Assembly: GCF_000016285.1 (NCBI RefSeq)
Contig: NC_011981.1
Span: 186,001 to 250,000, forward strand
Reading direction: 5' to 3'
Length of the DNA: 64,000 bases
Origin: Allorhizobium ampelinum S4
GTDB taxonomy: Bacteria > Pseudomonadota > Alphaproteobacteria > Rhizobiales > Rhizobiaceae
The notes beneath the pieces are model-generated. The model saw only the letters and a program-made list of their open reading frames with translations, ran no database searches and had not been told where the DNA came from. Below, piece after piece: positions 26,176 through 35,236 of the stretch; within the stretch, counting starts at the first letter, position 1, and each line of letters starts with the position of its first letter. A program made the translations under genes and the position numbers.

Positions 26176-27027
26176 TTATTCAGACTTGATGTTTTCCCAG
26201 CGCTTCAGGAGATCGGCATGGCTGTCAGTCCAGCTCTTGATGGCCTCATCCATGGTCTTACCGTCGTTAACCGCACTGTTGATTGCGGCGATGTCGGCAA
26301 GCGGCACATAGACGCTGGCAATCACTTCACGCGCATGCGGGTTCTGAGCCGAGAAGCCCTTCTGCCCGATCCAGTAGTAGCTCTGGGCTGGCGGGAACAC
26401 GCCCTTGGGGTCCTTGAGGAATTTGACGTCGTATTTCTGTGCCATCCATGATGGTTCCCAGATCGTCACGGCAATCCATTCCTTGCGGTCGGATGCAGAC
26501 TTGAGAGCCGCCGTCATCGCAGCCGTGCTGCCCTCGACGAGCTGAAGCTTGAGGCCGTAGTCCTTGACGGCGTTTGCCGCATCCTTCATCAGGCCCGAGC
26601 CAGGCTCGATGCCGATGATCTTGCCGCCGAACTTGTCGGCATTTTCGTTCAACTGTTCGACGGAGTCGATGGGGACGTATTTCGGAACAGCGATCGCCTG
26701 ATACAGGCCGTGCGAGACCGGCGAGATTTTTTCCAGACGCTTCTTGTTCTTGTTCCAGTAATCCTGCGCGACATAATCGGTTTGCGACGCCAAAATCTGG
26801 ACATCGCCCTTGCTCAATGCGGCATAGGCGATGCCCCATTCAGAGAAGGGTACGACTTTCACGGTGTAGCCGGAATCTTCGAGCACCTTCTTGGTGATGC
26901 CGGTGATCGGGGTGAGGTCTTCCCAAGACATCGTGCCGATGGTGACGGTTTTTTCTTCCGCATGTGCAGACAGGGCGGTCATTCCGACCATCGCCGCCGC
27001 GCAAAGTGCCTTCCACAGAAACTTCAT
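26176..27027 (-). CDS. Glycine betaine/proline-type substrate-binding protein (ProX/OpuAC family)
   Basis: The 283-residue periplasmic protein has a signal peptide ending near LSAHA|EE and the OpuAC fold. Trp and Tyr residues suited to caging a quaternary ammonium group appear in TIGTMSWEDL, WEPSWMAQKYD and SYYWIGQKGF. It should bind glycine betaine, proline betaine, hydroxyproline betaine or a close analogue. It precedes the ATPase gene in the same operon. The catabolic enzymes beside it argue for uptake as a nutrient rather than for osmoprotection alone. Confidence 0.86.
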   Translation of the reverse strand: MKFLWKALCAAAMVGMTALSAHAEEKTVTIGTMSWEDLTPITGITKKVLEDSGYTVKVVPFSEWGIAYAALSKGDVQILASQTDYVAQDYWNKNKKRLEKISPVSHGLYQAIAVPKYVPIDSVEQLNENADKFGGKIIGIEPGSGLMKDAANAVKDYGLKLQLVEGSTAAMTAALKSASDRKEWIAVTIWEPSWMAQKYDVKFLKDPKGVFPPAQSYYWIGQKGFSAQNPHAREVIASVYVPLADIAAINSAVNDGKTMDEAIKSWTDSHADLLKRWENIKSE

Positions 27028-27105
27028 TTTTCGCTCCTAGTTTTACGTTCCCATTATCGTTGAAGCCTCGCGCTTAAGCGCGGTCTCCCATTGCGCGGCG
27101 ACGTT

Positions 27106-28452
27106 TTATCCCTCGCGGCCTGCACGCAATTCCTGCCATTTGATCACGGTGTTGGCGCCGAGCCATGTGAAAGGCTCCGGTGGAAGCCTGCTCGGCTGTG
27201 CGTGATCGTTGAATTCTTCAAGATGTGTCGAGGTGTTTCCGGTGGCGAGTTCCGCTGTCAGCATGCCAGCCAGCGTGCTTTTCACCGTGCCAAGACCGTT
27301 TTCGCAGCAAGCCGAGTACAGCCCTTCTTCGATCTCGCCGAAGGCCGGCACATGGTTGCGGGTGAGGCAGATGCGGCCTGCCCAGCAGTGTTCGAACGGC
27401 AGGTCCTTCAATGCGGGAAAACGCCTGTCCAGCGACACCCGATGTTCCCGAGCCATTTTTCGCAGACGCTGATCCGTCAGCTTCAGGCTGAAGTCATAGG
27501 TCCACTTGGTCCGCAAAGCGATGCGCGACTGGCCGTTCGATGTGATTTTCCGAACCGTTGCTCCCATGGGATCGGCAGGCAACAGAGCCCATCGATCATG
27601 CCCGCTTGCCTTGCGCCCGAAATCCTCTGCCGGGAACGGAGCCGTCATTGAGGCATATCCGAAGAAGTGCATGAGGCGACCGTTGAAATGACCGAAGTCA
27701 TTGATATGGCCGTTGACGCCCAGAATGACCCTGGGTGCAGAGACACTGCCCCGTGGTGAAGACGCTGTCCATAGGCCGCTTTCCCGCATCAGGGACGTGA
27801 CAGGCGAGCGCTCGAAGATATCGACCTGCTGCCAAAGCCCGGCTGCGAAGTTTCTGATATAGTCGGCGGGCTGGATGAGCACGGCCCCCGGCGTGTAAAT
27901 GCCACCGAGGTAGAAATCGGTTCCGGTGATCTCCCGCATTTGTGCCGCATCGAGGAAACTGTGCTTCTCGCCCGCATTCAGCAGGGATTTGCCAAAATCC
28001 TCATTTAGCTTCATGCCGCGCTCGGTTGCCGCCGCATTGATCTTGCCGGACGGATCGAACGTCTCGCTTGACATTCCGTATTCCGCCGCAGCTTGCGTTG
28101 CAAAGGCAATCGCCGTGCGGTTCTGCGCCATTTCGATGCGGGTATCGTCGGTACTGCCACTTGAATATTCGCCAGACGACAGGTCGTGAGGAACATCGAT
28201 CATGAAACCGGAATTTCGTCCCGAGCCGCCTTTTCCCACTTCGCTTGCGTCGAGAATGACAATCTTGTCGTCTGGTCGAAGCTGTAGCAGACGACGGGCA
28301 GCGGAAAGACCCGCAAAGCCCGCACCGACAATCAGCCAATCCGCAGTCACGTTGCCTTCGAGGCTGCGGAGGGGAAACGAACGCGTGCTGATCGCCTCCC
28401 AGCCGGAGACACCATTTTCAACGGGCAAACGTTTGACTGATATTTTGTTCAT
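27106..28452 (-). CDS. FAD-dependent oxidoreductase, DAO family
   Basis: The 448-residue enzyme carries the FAD dinucleotide-binding motif WLIVGAGFAGLSAARRL near residue 40 and GRNSGFMIDVPHD soon after. The C-terminal FAD/substrate segment includes HCWAGRICLTRNHVPAFG and YSACCENGLGTVKSTLAGML. It resembles PuuB/OrdL-type amine or D-amino-acid oxidoreductases. In a hydroxyproline pathway it would oxidise the D-imino acid; in a PuuB-like role it would oxidise a gamma-glutamylated amine. It overlaps the aldehyde dehydrogenase gene by four bases. Confidence 0.85.
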   Translation of the reverse strand: MNKISVKRLPVENGVSGWEAISTRSFPLRSLEGNVTADWLIVGAGFAGLSAARRLLQLRPDDKIVILDASEVGKGGSGRNSGFMIDVPHDLSSGEYSSGSTDDTRIEMAQNRTAIAFATQAAAEYGMSSETFDPSGKINAAATERGMKLNEDFGKSLLNAGEKHSFLDAAQMREITGTDFYLGGIYTPGAVLIQPADYIRNFAAGLWQQVDIFERSPVTSLMRESGLWTASSPRGSVSAPRVILGVNGHINDFGHFNGRLMHFFGYASMTAPFPAEDFGRKASGHDRWALLPADPMGATVRKITSNGQSRIALRTKWTYDFSLKLTDQRLRKMAREHRVSLDRRFPALKDLPFEHCWAGRICLTRNHVPAFGEIEEGLYSACCENGLGTVKSTLAGMLTAELATGNTSTHLEEFNDHAQPSRLPPEPFTWLGANTVIKWQELRAGREG

Positions 28453-29966
28453 CGGATTGTCTCATCCACGGAACGCTCGGAAATATCGATCCAGATTGTC
28501 TTCAGTTCGCAATAATTGTCATGCGCGAAGATTGACTTGTCGCGGCCACCGAAGCCCGATTCCTTGTAGCCACCAAACGGGGTGGAGGCATCACCTTCGC
28601 CAAAGCAGTTGACGGTGACGAGCCCGGCACGAATGTCACGGGACAACCGGATCGCCTGACGCAGGCTGCCGGTATAGACCGATGCGGTAAGGCCGTAATT
28701 GGTGTCATTGGCCAGCGCGACGGCCTCGGCCAATGTATCGAAGGCGGTCACCGACAGGATCGGTCCGAAAATCTCCTCCTTGAACAGGCGGCTTGAGGGC
28801 GTGACCCCATCGACAACAGTTGGCTCAATATAAATGCCGCCATGCGTCGCCCCGCCATGGACAACAGAGAGCTTCTCTGTTTTCGCATCATCGAGAAACG
28901 ATTTCACTTTTTCAAAGTGGGTTTTGCTGACGAGCGCCCCGATGCGGTTTTCCGGATCGAGCGGATTGCCGGTCTTCCATTCGCGCAGATAGGCACCGAT
29001 CCGCTCTAGCAATTCGTCCTTGATCGTTCTGTCGACAATCAGGCGGGACGTCGCGGAGCAGTTTTCGCCCATGTTCCAGAACGCACCGTTAACGACCTGC
29101 TCGGCCACCAGATCGAGGTCTTCGGCATCGGCAAGAACGACGGCGGGGTTTTTGCCGCCGCATTCGAGAACCACTTTCTTCAGGTTGGAATCTGCCGCAT
29201 AGCGCAGGAAGCGACGCCCGGTCGCTGTCGATCCGGTGAAGGCCACCATGTCGACATCCATGTGCAGACCGATCGGCTCGCCCGCTTCCTTCCCGCCGCC
29301 GGTGACGACGTTGAAGACGCCAGGCGGAATCCCTGCTTCAATCGCGAGTTCGGCAACCCGCAGCGTGGTGAGCGAGGTTTCCTGTGCTGGCTTGACAATG
29401 ACGGAGCATCCCGAAGCCAGCGCCGGACCGATCTTCCAGGCCAGCATCAGCAACGGAAAATTCCAGGGGAGAACGCAGCCGACCACGCCGATCGGTTCGC
29501 GTACCACCATTGCCAGCGCGTTTGGCCCGACCGGATTGGTGTTGTCGTATAGCTTGTCGATGACTTCGGCATGGAAGCGGATGGTGTGGATCGTATCGGC
29601 CACATCGACTGTCTGGCATTCGCGCACCGGTTTGCCGCTGTCGAGACTTTCCATGACAGCCAGCTCGTGGCGGTTTTCCTCGATCAGCTTGGCTAGTTTC
29701 AACAGGGCGGCCTTCCGGTCGCCGGGAGCTTGATGCCGCCAGCGGCCATCGTCGAACGCCTGTCTCGCCTTGGCAACCGCATCATCGACATCGCTCACAT
29801 CACAGGCGGCAATCTCCGCCAAGGTCTCGCCAGTTGCGGGATTGATCGAAGTGAAGGTCTTGCCGGACTTTGCCGGACGAAACGCACCGTCGATGAAAGC
29901 GTTGGTCGGCAATTGAAGACTGGCAGCGATGGCCTTGTATTCGGCCACGGTCAAAGGTTCATGCAT
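28449..29966 (-). CDS. NAD(P)-dependent aldehyde dehydrogenase
   Basis: The 505-residue enzyme has all ALDH hallmarks: PWNFPLLMLAWKIGPALASG, FTGSTATGRR, Glu268 in VLECGGKNP and the nucleophile Cys303 in GENCSATSR, plus EEIFGPILSV near the end. It looks most like PuuC-type dehydrogenases. In this cluster the likely substrate is a semialdehyde such as 2-oxoglutarate semialdehyde or a gamma-glutamyl aldehyde. Start 29966 has a GGGAG upstream and lies eight bases inside the DapA-family gene. Confidence 0.87.
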   Translation of the reverse strand: MHEPLTVAEYKAIAASLQLPTNAFIDGAFRPAKSGKTFTSINPATGETLAEIAACDVSDVDDAVAKARQAFDDGRWRHQAPGDRKAALLKLAKLIEENRHELAVMESLDSGKPVRECQTVDVADTIHTIRFHAEVIDKLYDNTNPVGPNALAMVVREPIGVVGCVLPWNFPLLMLAWKIGPALASGCSVIVKPAQETSLTTLRVAELAIEAGIPPGVFNVVTGGGKEAGEPIGLHMDVDMVAFTGSTATGRRFLRYAADSNLKKVVLECGGKNPAVVLADAEDLDLVAEQVVNGAFWNMGENCSATSRLIVDRTIKDELLERIGAYLREWKTGNPLDPENRIGALVSKTHFEKVKSFLDDAKTEKLSVVHGGATHGGIYIEPTVVDGVTPSSRLFKEEIFGPILSVTAFDTLAEAVALANDTNYGLTASVYTGSLRQAIRLSRDIRAGLVTVNCFGEGDASTPFGGYKESGFGGRDKSIFAHDNYCELKTIWIDISERSVDETIR

Positions 29967-30870
29967 TGTTGGCTCCCGAGGTGATCTGGGCAACCGTGCG
30001 CTTCACAGTCGTGACGACGGTCTCAAGGGTTCTTTTTTCTTCGGCGTTCAGCGGCCGTAGCGGTGCGCGTACCGAGCCGGTCTTCAGGCCGATCAGTTCA
30101 CAGCCATATTTGATCGACTGAACGAATTTACCGCATTCGAGAAAATCCATCAGCGGCAGCATCGCGGTCATGATCGCGCGGCCCTTGTCGAAATTCTTCT
30201 CCAGAACGCAGGCTTCATAAAGCGCGACATGCTCGCGCGGCAGGAAGTTCGAGCCAGCGCAGACCCAGCTTTTTGCTCCCCAGGCGAAGAATTCGAGCGC
30301 CTGGTCGTCCCATCCACAAGACAGGCCGATATGAGGAAACTTCCGGGCCAGAAGGTGAAGGTTGGCCATGTCGCCAGAGCTTTCCTTGATCGCCACGACA
30401 TTTTTGGATTTGCCAACCCGGGAAAAATATTCATCTCCCATCACCACACCCATACGGGCTGGATAGTTGTAGAGCATGATCGGCAGGTTGGCGGCGCGAT
30501 CTACCGTCAGCGCATGAACAGCGTTCTCGCGCTCCGTTGGCAGCGCATAGGGCGGAGACGACACCAGGATGGCGTCAGCACCAATGTCTTTGGCAGCAAT
30601 GGCGTAGGCCACGGAATCTTCCGTTCTGGTTGCGCCCGTGCCGATGATCAGCGGAATTCTGGTTCCGATCACATCTTTTGCATGGGCCGCAAGATCAAGG
30701 CGCTCTTGGGCGCTCTGGGCGTAATATTCACCCGTTGAACCGCCGACAATGATACCATGAACCTTCGCTTCGATGAGCGATTCAAGGACGGCGGCAAAGC
30801 CTTCACGATCAATCTGCCCATCTGGCCCAAGCGGTGTCACCGCCGGGGTATAGATACCTTCGAATTTCAT
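29959..30870 (-). CDS. DapA/N-acetylneuraminate lyase family enzyme
   Basis: The 303-residue TIM-barrel enzyme has the Schiff-base Lys162 (AIKESSG), Tyr134 in MLYNYP and the pyruvate-binding GGSTGEYY segment. Such enzymes are aldolases or deaminases. In hydroxyproline catabolism the pyrroline-4-hydroxy-2-carboxylate deaminase belongs to this family, which fits the neighbours. True dihydrodipicolinate synthase is unlikely in a GntR-controlled catabolic operon. Start at 30870 overlaps the regulator's stop by four bases. Confidence 0.83.
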   Translation of the reverse strand: MKFEGIYTPAVTPLGPDGQIDREGFAAVLESLIEAKVHGIIVGGSTGEYYAQSAQERLDLAAHAKDVIGTRIPLIIGTGATRTEDSVAYAIAAKDIGADAILVSSPPYALPTERENAVHALTVDRAANLPIMLYNYPARMGVVMGDEYFSRVGKSKNVVAIKESSGDMANLHLLARKFPHIGLSCGWDDQALEFFAWGAKSWVCAGSNFLPREHVALYEACVLEKNFDKGRAIMTAMLPLMDFLECGKFVQSIKYGCELIGLKTGSVRAPLRPLNAEEKRTLETVVTTVKRTVAQITSGANNA

Positions 30871-31577
30871 GATGATTTCTCCATCGATTGCATTGGCGTA
30901 TCGACCAATGCGTCCGCCTTAAGCGCTTGGGGAGCGATGAACATTTCCATGTTCTCGCGTGACAATTCCCAGTGTTCAAACACGAGATCAACGACGGCAT
31001 CTTCGTCACGCGCGCTGATCGCGGCGATAATGCCGTCGTGGTGTCCGACTGATTTTTGTAGCCGCTCATGCATGTCTGCGTTGCGCGGCCTAAAGAATGT
31101 ATGGCCGATACGGCCGTGATCGATCAGCAGCCTGCCAAGGCTTGGCTGAAGGTATTCATTGCCCGACATCTCGCCGATGATTGCGTGAAACCGGTTGTTC
31201 GAAAGCGTCATGGCCAGAGCATCCTGCGCCATGCTCGCCTCGCGAAACCGTTCCTGGGTGATCTGAAGGTCGCAAAGCTGTCCGGGCTTGAAGTTCTGGA
31301 CCGCAAGTCGCCCAACGGCGGCGTAGATCATCGGTGCAACAAGGAAGAAGTGGCGCAGCGTCGAATGGTTCATCGGGATAACTCGCGCACCCTTGTTGGC
31401 GCGGATATCGACATAGCCTTCCCCTTCCAGACGCCGGAAAACTTCCCTGACGGGTGTCCGCGAGAGGCCGTATTTTTCACTCAGCGATACTTCGTCCAGA
31501 TCTTCGTCCGGATCGAGTTCCATCGTCAGAATTTGGCGCTTGAGATCATCATAGAGCTCGCCTTTGCCACCCTTCAT
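30867..31577 (-). CDS. GntR-family regulator (FCD subfamily), first gene of catabolic operon
   Basis: The 236-residue regulator has the winged helix DLDEVSLSEKYGLSRTPVRE (residues about 25-45) and an FCD ligand domain with NNRFHAIIGEMSGN and HHDGIIAAI. It is the first gene of the nine- or ten-gene operon and so is probably autoregulated. A very similar paralog lies divergently 400 bases away. The two share the opening LYDDLKRQILTMELDPDEDL exactly, so they probably read similar operators. Confidence 0.88.
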   Translation of the reverse strand: MKGGKGELYDDLKRQILTMELDPDEDLDEVSLSEKYGLSRTPVREVFRRLEGEGYVDIRANKGARVIPMNHSTLRHFFLVAPMIYAAVGRLAVQNFKPGQLCDLQITQERFREASMAQDALAMTLSNNRFHAIIGEMSGNEYLQPSLGRLLIDHGRIGHTFFRPRNADMHERLQKSVGHHDGIIAAISARDEDAVVDLVFEHWELSRENMEMFIAPQALKADALVDTPMQSMEKSS

Positions 31578-31979
31578 TCCAGTTCCCCGTCATCAACTTG
31601 TCCGCCCAAGGGGCGCCGTTGGTTTATGACAACAAAATTTGCATGACGTCCGGGCTATGTCAACGGTATTGTATTTTATAAGTACACAATTTTTTCAAAC
31701 AAAAGAATACAAACTAGAAGCTGTCATGAGTGACGGGGATAATTTGCTGAGATGCCGTCAATGCGAAAGCCATGCGAAGCAACCGTTTCAGCGCGAACGA
31801 TGTCTTTGTATCCGCACCCTAAACATTGCCAATCAGAACCATGGAGGCTATGCCATTGCCTGCACCGCGATCTGTCCGTGCGTTGGCGTGTCGGCACGGG
31901 CAGGCGGACGCTGATTGATCTCCCGAATGGTCGCAAAGCGATTGAATTGCAATGGCCTTCCGTGTGACGAGGATGTGAA
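31578..31979. promoter_or_regulatory. Divergent control region between two paralogous GntR genes
   Basis: This 402-base gap has no supported gene. An AT-rich zone at 31660-31720 contains an imperfect inverted repeat (ATTGTA at 31668-31673 with TACACAAT at 31683-31690) that resembles a GntR-type operator, and a possible GAATACAA half-site follows near 31705. Both flanking regulators could bind here. Confidence 0.4.
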
Positions 31980-32669
31980 ATGAAAGTCGGGAAGAGCAGT
32001 CTCTACGACGATCTTAAACGCCAAATTCTGACGATGGAACTCGATCCGGACGAGGATCTGGACGAAGTCAGCATCAGCGAGAAATATGGACTGTCTCGCA
32101 CACCTGTGCGTGACATTTTCCGCCGTCTTGCGGGTGAAGGCTATATCGACATTCGAGAAAACAGAGGCGCTCGGGTCGCTCCGTTGAACCATTCGACACT
32201 CAGACACTTCTTCCTCGTTGCGCCGATGATATACGCGGCCATCGGTCGGCTGGCGGTTCAAAATTTCAAACCCAAGCAACTGTCCGAGTTGAGTGACACA
32301 CAGGAACGATTTCGTGCCGCTAGCCACAACGCTGACACCCTGGCAATGGTTCTGGAGAATAACAGATTCCACGCCATCATGGGCGAAATGTCCGGTAACG
32401 TTTACCTGCAACCGAGCTTAAGACGTCTTCTCGTGGACCATGCCCGTATAGGGCAAACCTTCTTCCGTCCACGAAATGATGACATGCAGCAGCGTCTTCG
32501 GTTGGCAACCCAACATCATGATGGCTTTATTGCATCCATTAAAAGCCATGATGAAAATGCTGTGGTTGATCTCGTTTTCCAGCATTGGGAATTGTCACGA
32601 GAGAACATGGAATTGTATGTTGTGCCTGATAACATGACAGCGGATTTACCTGTTAAATTGGCACCGTAA
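31980..32669 (+). CDS. GntR-family regulator (FCD subfamily), divergent paralog
   Basis: The 229-residue protein is a close paralog of the regulator at 30867-31577: it shares SEKYGLSRTPVR, the NHSTLRHFFLVAPMIYA segment, NNRFHAI-GEMSGN and the ENMELYV end. DNA-recognition residues are nearly identical while the FCD domains differ more. It is divergent from the operon and monocistronic, followed by an IS6 relic. It may be a competing or differently induced regulator of the same promoter, or a gene brought in by duplication. Confidence 0.87.
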   Translation: MKVGKSSLYDDLKRQILTMELDPDEDLDEVSISEKYGLSRTPVRDIFRRLAGEGYIDIRENRGARVAPLNHSTLRHFFLVAPMIYAAIGRLAVQNFKPKQLSELSDTQERFRAASHNADTLAMVLENNRFHAIMGEMSGNVYLQPSLRRLLVDHARIGQTFFRPRNDDMQQRLRLATQHHDGFIASIKSHDENAVVDLVFQHWELSRENMELYVVPDNMTADLPVKLAP

Positions 32670-32711
32670 AGTTAACCGACACGGGTCAAAAATATTGCGC
32701 TCGGCTTTCGC

Positions 32712-32998
32712 TTATGCGGTTTGCAGGCATGCGATTTCGTTCCACATCTGCATGGCTCGGGTTCTCAGTTCGCGATGATTGTCTGATGAGATCTCGTGGC
32801 GTGGAATGTGAAAAAGGTTGGCGACAGGGTCATGAATTGAAACAAAACGCTGGAGATGTCGCGCTGATTTGAAGCCCTTCATGATCCGTTCTCGTCGCCG
32901 GGTCGGTTGATGGGAATTCTCCGCCCGATTGTTCAGTCCTTTGTGCGAGCGATGCTCGACGTCGGGCATGATGTCGCGCTTTGCCGCGCCATAGGGGG
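32712..32998 (-). pseudogene. IS6-family transposase C-terminal fragment
   Basis: The minus strand encodes YGAAKRDIMPDVEHRSHKGL, NNRAENSHQPTRRRERIMKG and the C-terminal IHDPVANLFHIPRHEISS of IS6 transposases. The N-terminal half is absent; upstream residues no longer match the family. It lies just after the second GntR gene, in the same orientation as the IS6 relic at 20526-21167. Confidence 0.78.
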
Positions 32999-33048
32999 CT
33001 GGAACAAGGTCCGTTCTCACAAACACCTAGCGCCCACCGCAATCAAAA

Positions 33049-33225
33049 AGCTGTCGCGTTGACAAAACCTATGTGAAGGTTCGCAACAGCCGGGCATATC
33101 TTTACCGGGCTGTCGACAAGCTCCGAAACACGATCGATTTCTATCTGTCGCCGACCCGCACTGCCAAAACGGCCAATCGCTTTCTTGGCAATGACCTAGT
33201 GTTAGCACTGCCTGACCATGGCTAA
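33049..33225 (+). pseudogene. Second IS6-family transposase fragment, opposite strand
   Basis: The plus-strand translation reads VDKTYVKVRNSRAYLYRAVD and then TIDFYLSPTRTAKTANRFLG, ending at a TAA. This is the region around the first catalytic Asp of an IS6 transposase of a different subgroup from the neighbour. Both ends are missing. Two unlike IS6 fragments within 500 bases mark an insertion hot spot. Confidence 0.7.
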
Positions 33226-33319
33226 AATTGATCACGCTTTCAAACCGCACCTGAAGCCGGGCAGGATTAATGCCAACTCAAATTCTGATTAATCCAAATT
33301 GGAAATCGACAATCGATCC

Positions 33320-34255
33320 TTATAGCGATTTTAGAAACAACGGCCAGCGAGGGTCGTTTATGATGGAGCGAGCGCGCATATGTTTCCAGATTCCATATTT
33401 GTAGAAATCGAAATCGAGCGTTGAAATCCGGTTCTGCACCATGGCCCAGGTGCTCCACTTTATGTCAGCCAAGGCCTTCAGCACGATGAAGCGGGCATGA
33501 TAGCCGGTATCATAGTGGCCGAAGTAATCCTCGATGATTTCCCGATCGATGGATTCCGAAAAGAACATTTCCCCACTCCAGATCGCCAGATCATAAAGAC
33601 GTTCATTGTTGGAGGCATATTCGAAATCGATGAGCTTGATCGACTTGTTCTCGCCAATCAGGAAATTGCCCGGCATGGGATCATTGAAACAGGGAACGAG
33701 ATCGAGGCCGGATGCCTCCAGCGCCATGCGCGCTTGTCGATATTGATCACGAAGCCATGCATGATCACTGGGCCAGTAACCGCCCAGCTCTTCCACCTGC
33801 GCATAGTGCTCGTCGATCATGTCAAAGACGGTTTTGGTCAGAGGCAGTTCTGGCGCCGCATGAAAATCACAATAGAGGGAAACAGCTTTGTGGCGGATCT
33901 GGGGATCGGCAAAGTCGCGATGGGTGGATGGTCTGCGACCATCGATGAATTCCGCAATTTCAATGTCCAGATGGGCGAGATAATCGAATGTGCGTGGTCC
34001 AACGCCAATGGTTTCAGCCTGCTTGCTGGCCGCTGCCGCCGCCTTGCGATCAATGAACATTTCCGTACCGCGACCAGGTATTTTCAGGAAATAGGAGAGG
34101 GGATCTCCTTCCACCTCAATGCGAAAATTGGTGTTACTGATACCGCCGAGAACGGCTCTATAGCGCAGTTTACGGCCTTGCCAGCCTGCGACCTGAGTGA
34201 GCGCAACCTCCAGGGCGTGCTCAACTTCGGTGGTTGCCATACCAATTTCGTTCAT
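33320..34255 (-). CDS. Choline kinase/APH-like phosphotransferase 1
   Basis: The 311-residue protein has the protein-kinase-like APH fold of choline/ethanolamine kinases. VLGGISNTNFRIEV forms the nucleotide loop, CFNDPMPGNFLI the catalytic loop with its Asp, and IKLIDFEYA the metal-binding Asp. The usual His before the catalytic Asn-Asp is Phe here. It would phosphorylate a small alcohol or amine from ATP. The start has AGGAG upstream. It is the last gene of the operon, 15 bases after a second, only distantly similar kinase. Confidence 0.8.
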   Translation of the reverse strand: MNEIGMATTEVEHALEVALTQVAGWQGRKLRYRAVLGGISNTNFRIEVEGDPLSYFLKIPGRGTEMFIDRKAAAAASKQAETIGVGPRTFDYLAHLDIEIAEFIDGRRPSTHRDFADPQIRHKAVSLYCDFHAAPELPLTKTVFDMIDEHYAQVEELGGYWPSDHAWLRDQYRQARMALEASGLDLVPCFNDPMPGNFLIGENKSIKLIDFEYASNNERLYDLAIWSGEMFFSESIDREIIEDYFGHYDTGYHARFIVLKALADIKWSTWAMVQNRISTLDFDFYKYGIWKHMRARSIINDPRWPLFLKSL

Positions 34256-34270
34256 GATGTCACTCCTGCT

Positions 34271-35236
34271 TCAAATCGACCTGACCAGTTCCTCAAATCC
34301 GGGACGGCCCAGCAGCATTCTGCACCGCAGGAAACGCCATTCGGCATATTTCAAAAACTCAACGCTTCGCCGGGGAGAGCGCATTTCCAGAAGCATGCTG
34401 CGCAAGGCCCAATAGAAATCATCGGCTGCCGCGTACAAGCGGCAGCGCGCAAAAGCCTTGGTGGAAAAAGCCCCATCATGCATTTCCAAAAGCGGCTGCA
34501 TCTGGCTCTCGAACTGGTAAAGCTCGTTCATCTGCACCCCAAGCTGGTAATAGGGGTCCATGTCGCCTGCCATATCGAAGTCCATCCATTGCAACTGGCC
34601 GGATGGACCGATCATCACATTGGACGAATGCGGATCGCCGTGGGCCGCACAAAAATCAACGCCAGCCGCCGAAATGGCGGAGTAGAGTGTCCTGGTCCAG
34701 GCATACATCCAGGATGCATCCCCCGGCAGCGGAGCTTGCAGAGTTTGCATTATGGCCCAAAGCCCATCGATCCCCTCGAAGATCGACCACGGCCTGCCAA
34801 ATAATGGGCCTGCGGCGATCGCCTTTTGCATCTTGATCAATTGCGATACGGGAGCCTCGTGCATGAGATCATCGATTTTCGCCACCCGCCAGCCTTGCCC
34901 CATACGCTCCCAGAGCACAGCCCGCTCAAGGGGTGCGCGGGCGATTGGCTTTGGCGAAAGCCCAAGATCATACAGGCGCGTTGCGGCCGCAAACGAGATG
35001 GCATCATCCACCAGTTCTTTTGTTTCATCTCCGGCCAACTTAAGAAACAATGTCGGCTCAGTGCCATCAGGCGCGATGTCGAATGTAACGGATTCCACCG
35101 CATGATAGGACGGCGAAGCCACGGCGGGCAGCGCGACACGGTAGGTCAGGGTGTGCAAGGGGAGGGTGGTGAACCGCGATAAGGCGCGCTCAGCGCGGGC
35201 TTCACCCTCATTGTCTGGTGTGCCGAGTGGTTTCAT
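34271..35236 (-). CDS. APH-like phosphotransferase 2
   Basis: The 321-residue protein is a second aminoglycoside-phosphotransferase-like kinase, with catalytic loop CAAHGDPHSSNVMIG and metal site LQWMDFDMAGD. It has little similarity to its neighbour outside these motifs, so it is not a recent duplicate. It overlaps the amidohydrolase gene by four bases. Its substrate is probably an alcohol or sugar released or imported by the same operon. Antibiotic resistance is unlikely given the catabolic context. Confidence 0.78.
   Translation of the reverse strand: MKPLGTPDNEGEARAERALSRFTTLPLHTLTYRVALPAVASPSYHAVESVTFDIAPDGTEPTLFLKLAGDETKELVDDAISFAAATRLYDLGLSPKPIARAPLERAVLWERMGQGWRVAKIDDLMHEAPVSQLIKMQKAIAAGPLFGRPWSIFEGIDGLWAIMQTLQAPLPGDASWMYAWTRTLYSAISAAGVDFCAAHGDPHSSNVMIGPSGQLQWMDFDMAGDMDPYYQLGVQMNELYQFESQMQPLLEMHDGAFSTKAFARCRLYAAADDFYWALRSMLLEMRSPRRSVEFLKYAEWRFLRCRMLLGRPGFEELVRSI

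Noticed and set aside
29959..30870. Dihydrodipicolinate synthase (lysine biosynthesis)
   Set aside because: The family motifs fit, but its place in a GntR-led catabolic operon favours a deaminase or aldolase role.
33497..34804. 435-codon plus-strand open frame
   Set aside because: It is antisense to the two kinase genes, which have clear motifs; long antisense frames are common in GC-rich DNA.
34271..35236. Aminoglycoside resistance gene
   Set aside because: The APH fold is present, but the operon context is catabolic and key residues are those of the broad family, not of a resistance enzyme.
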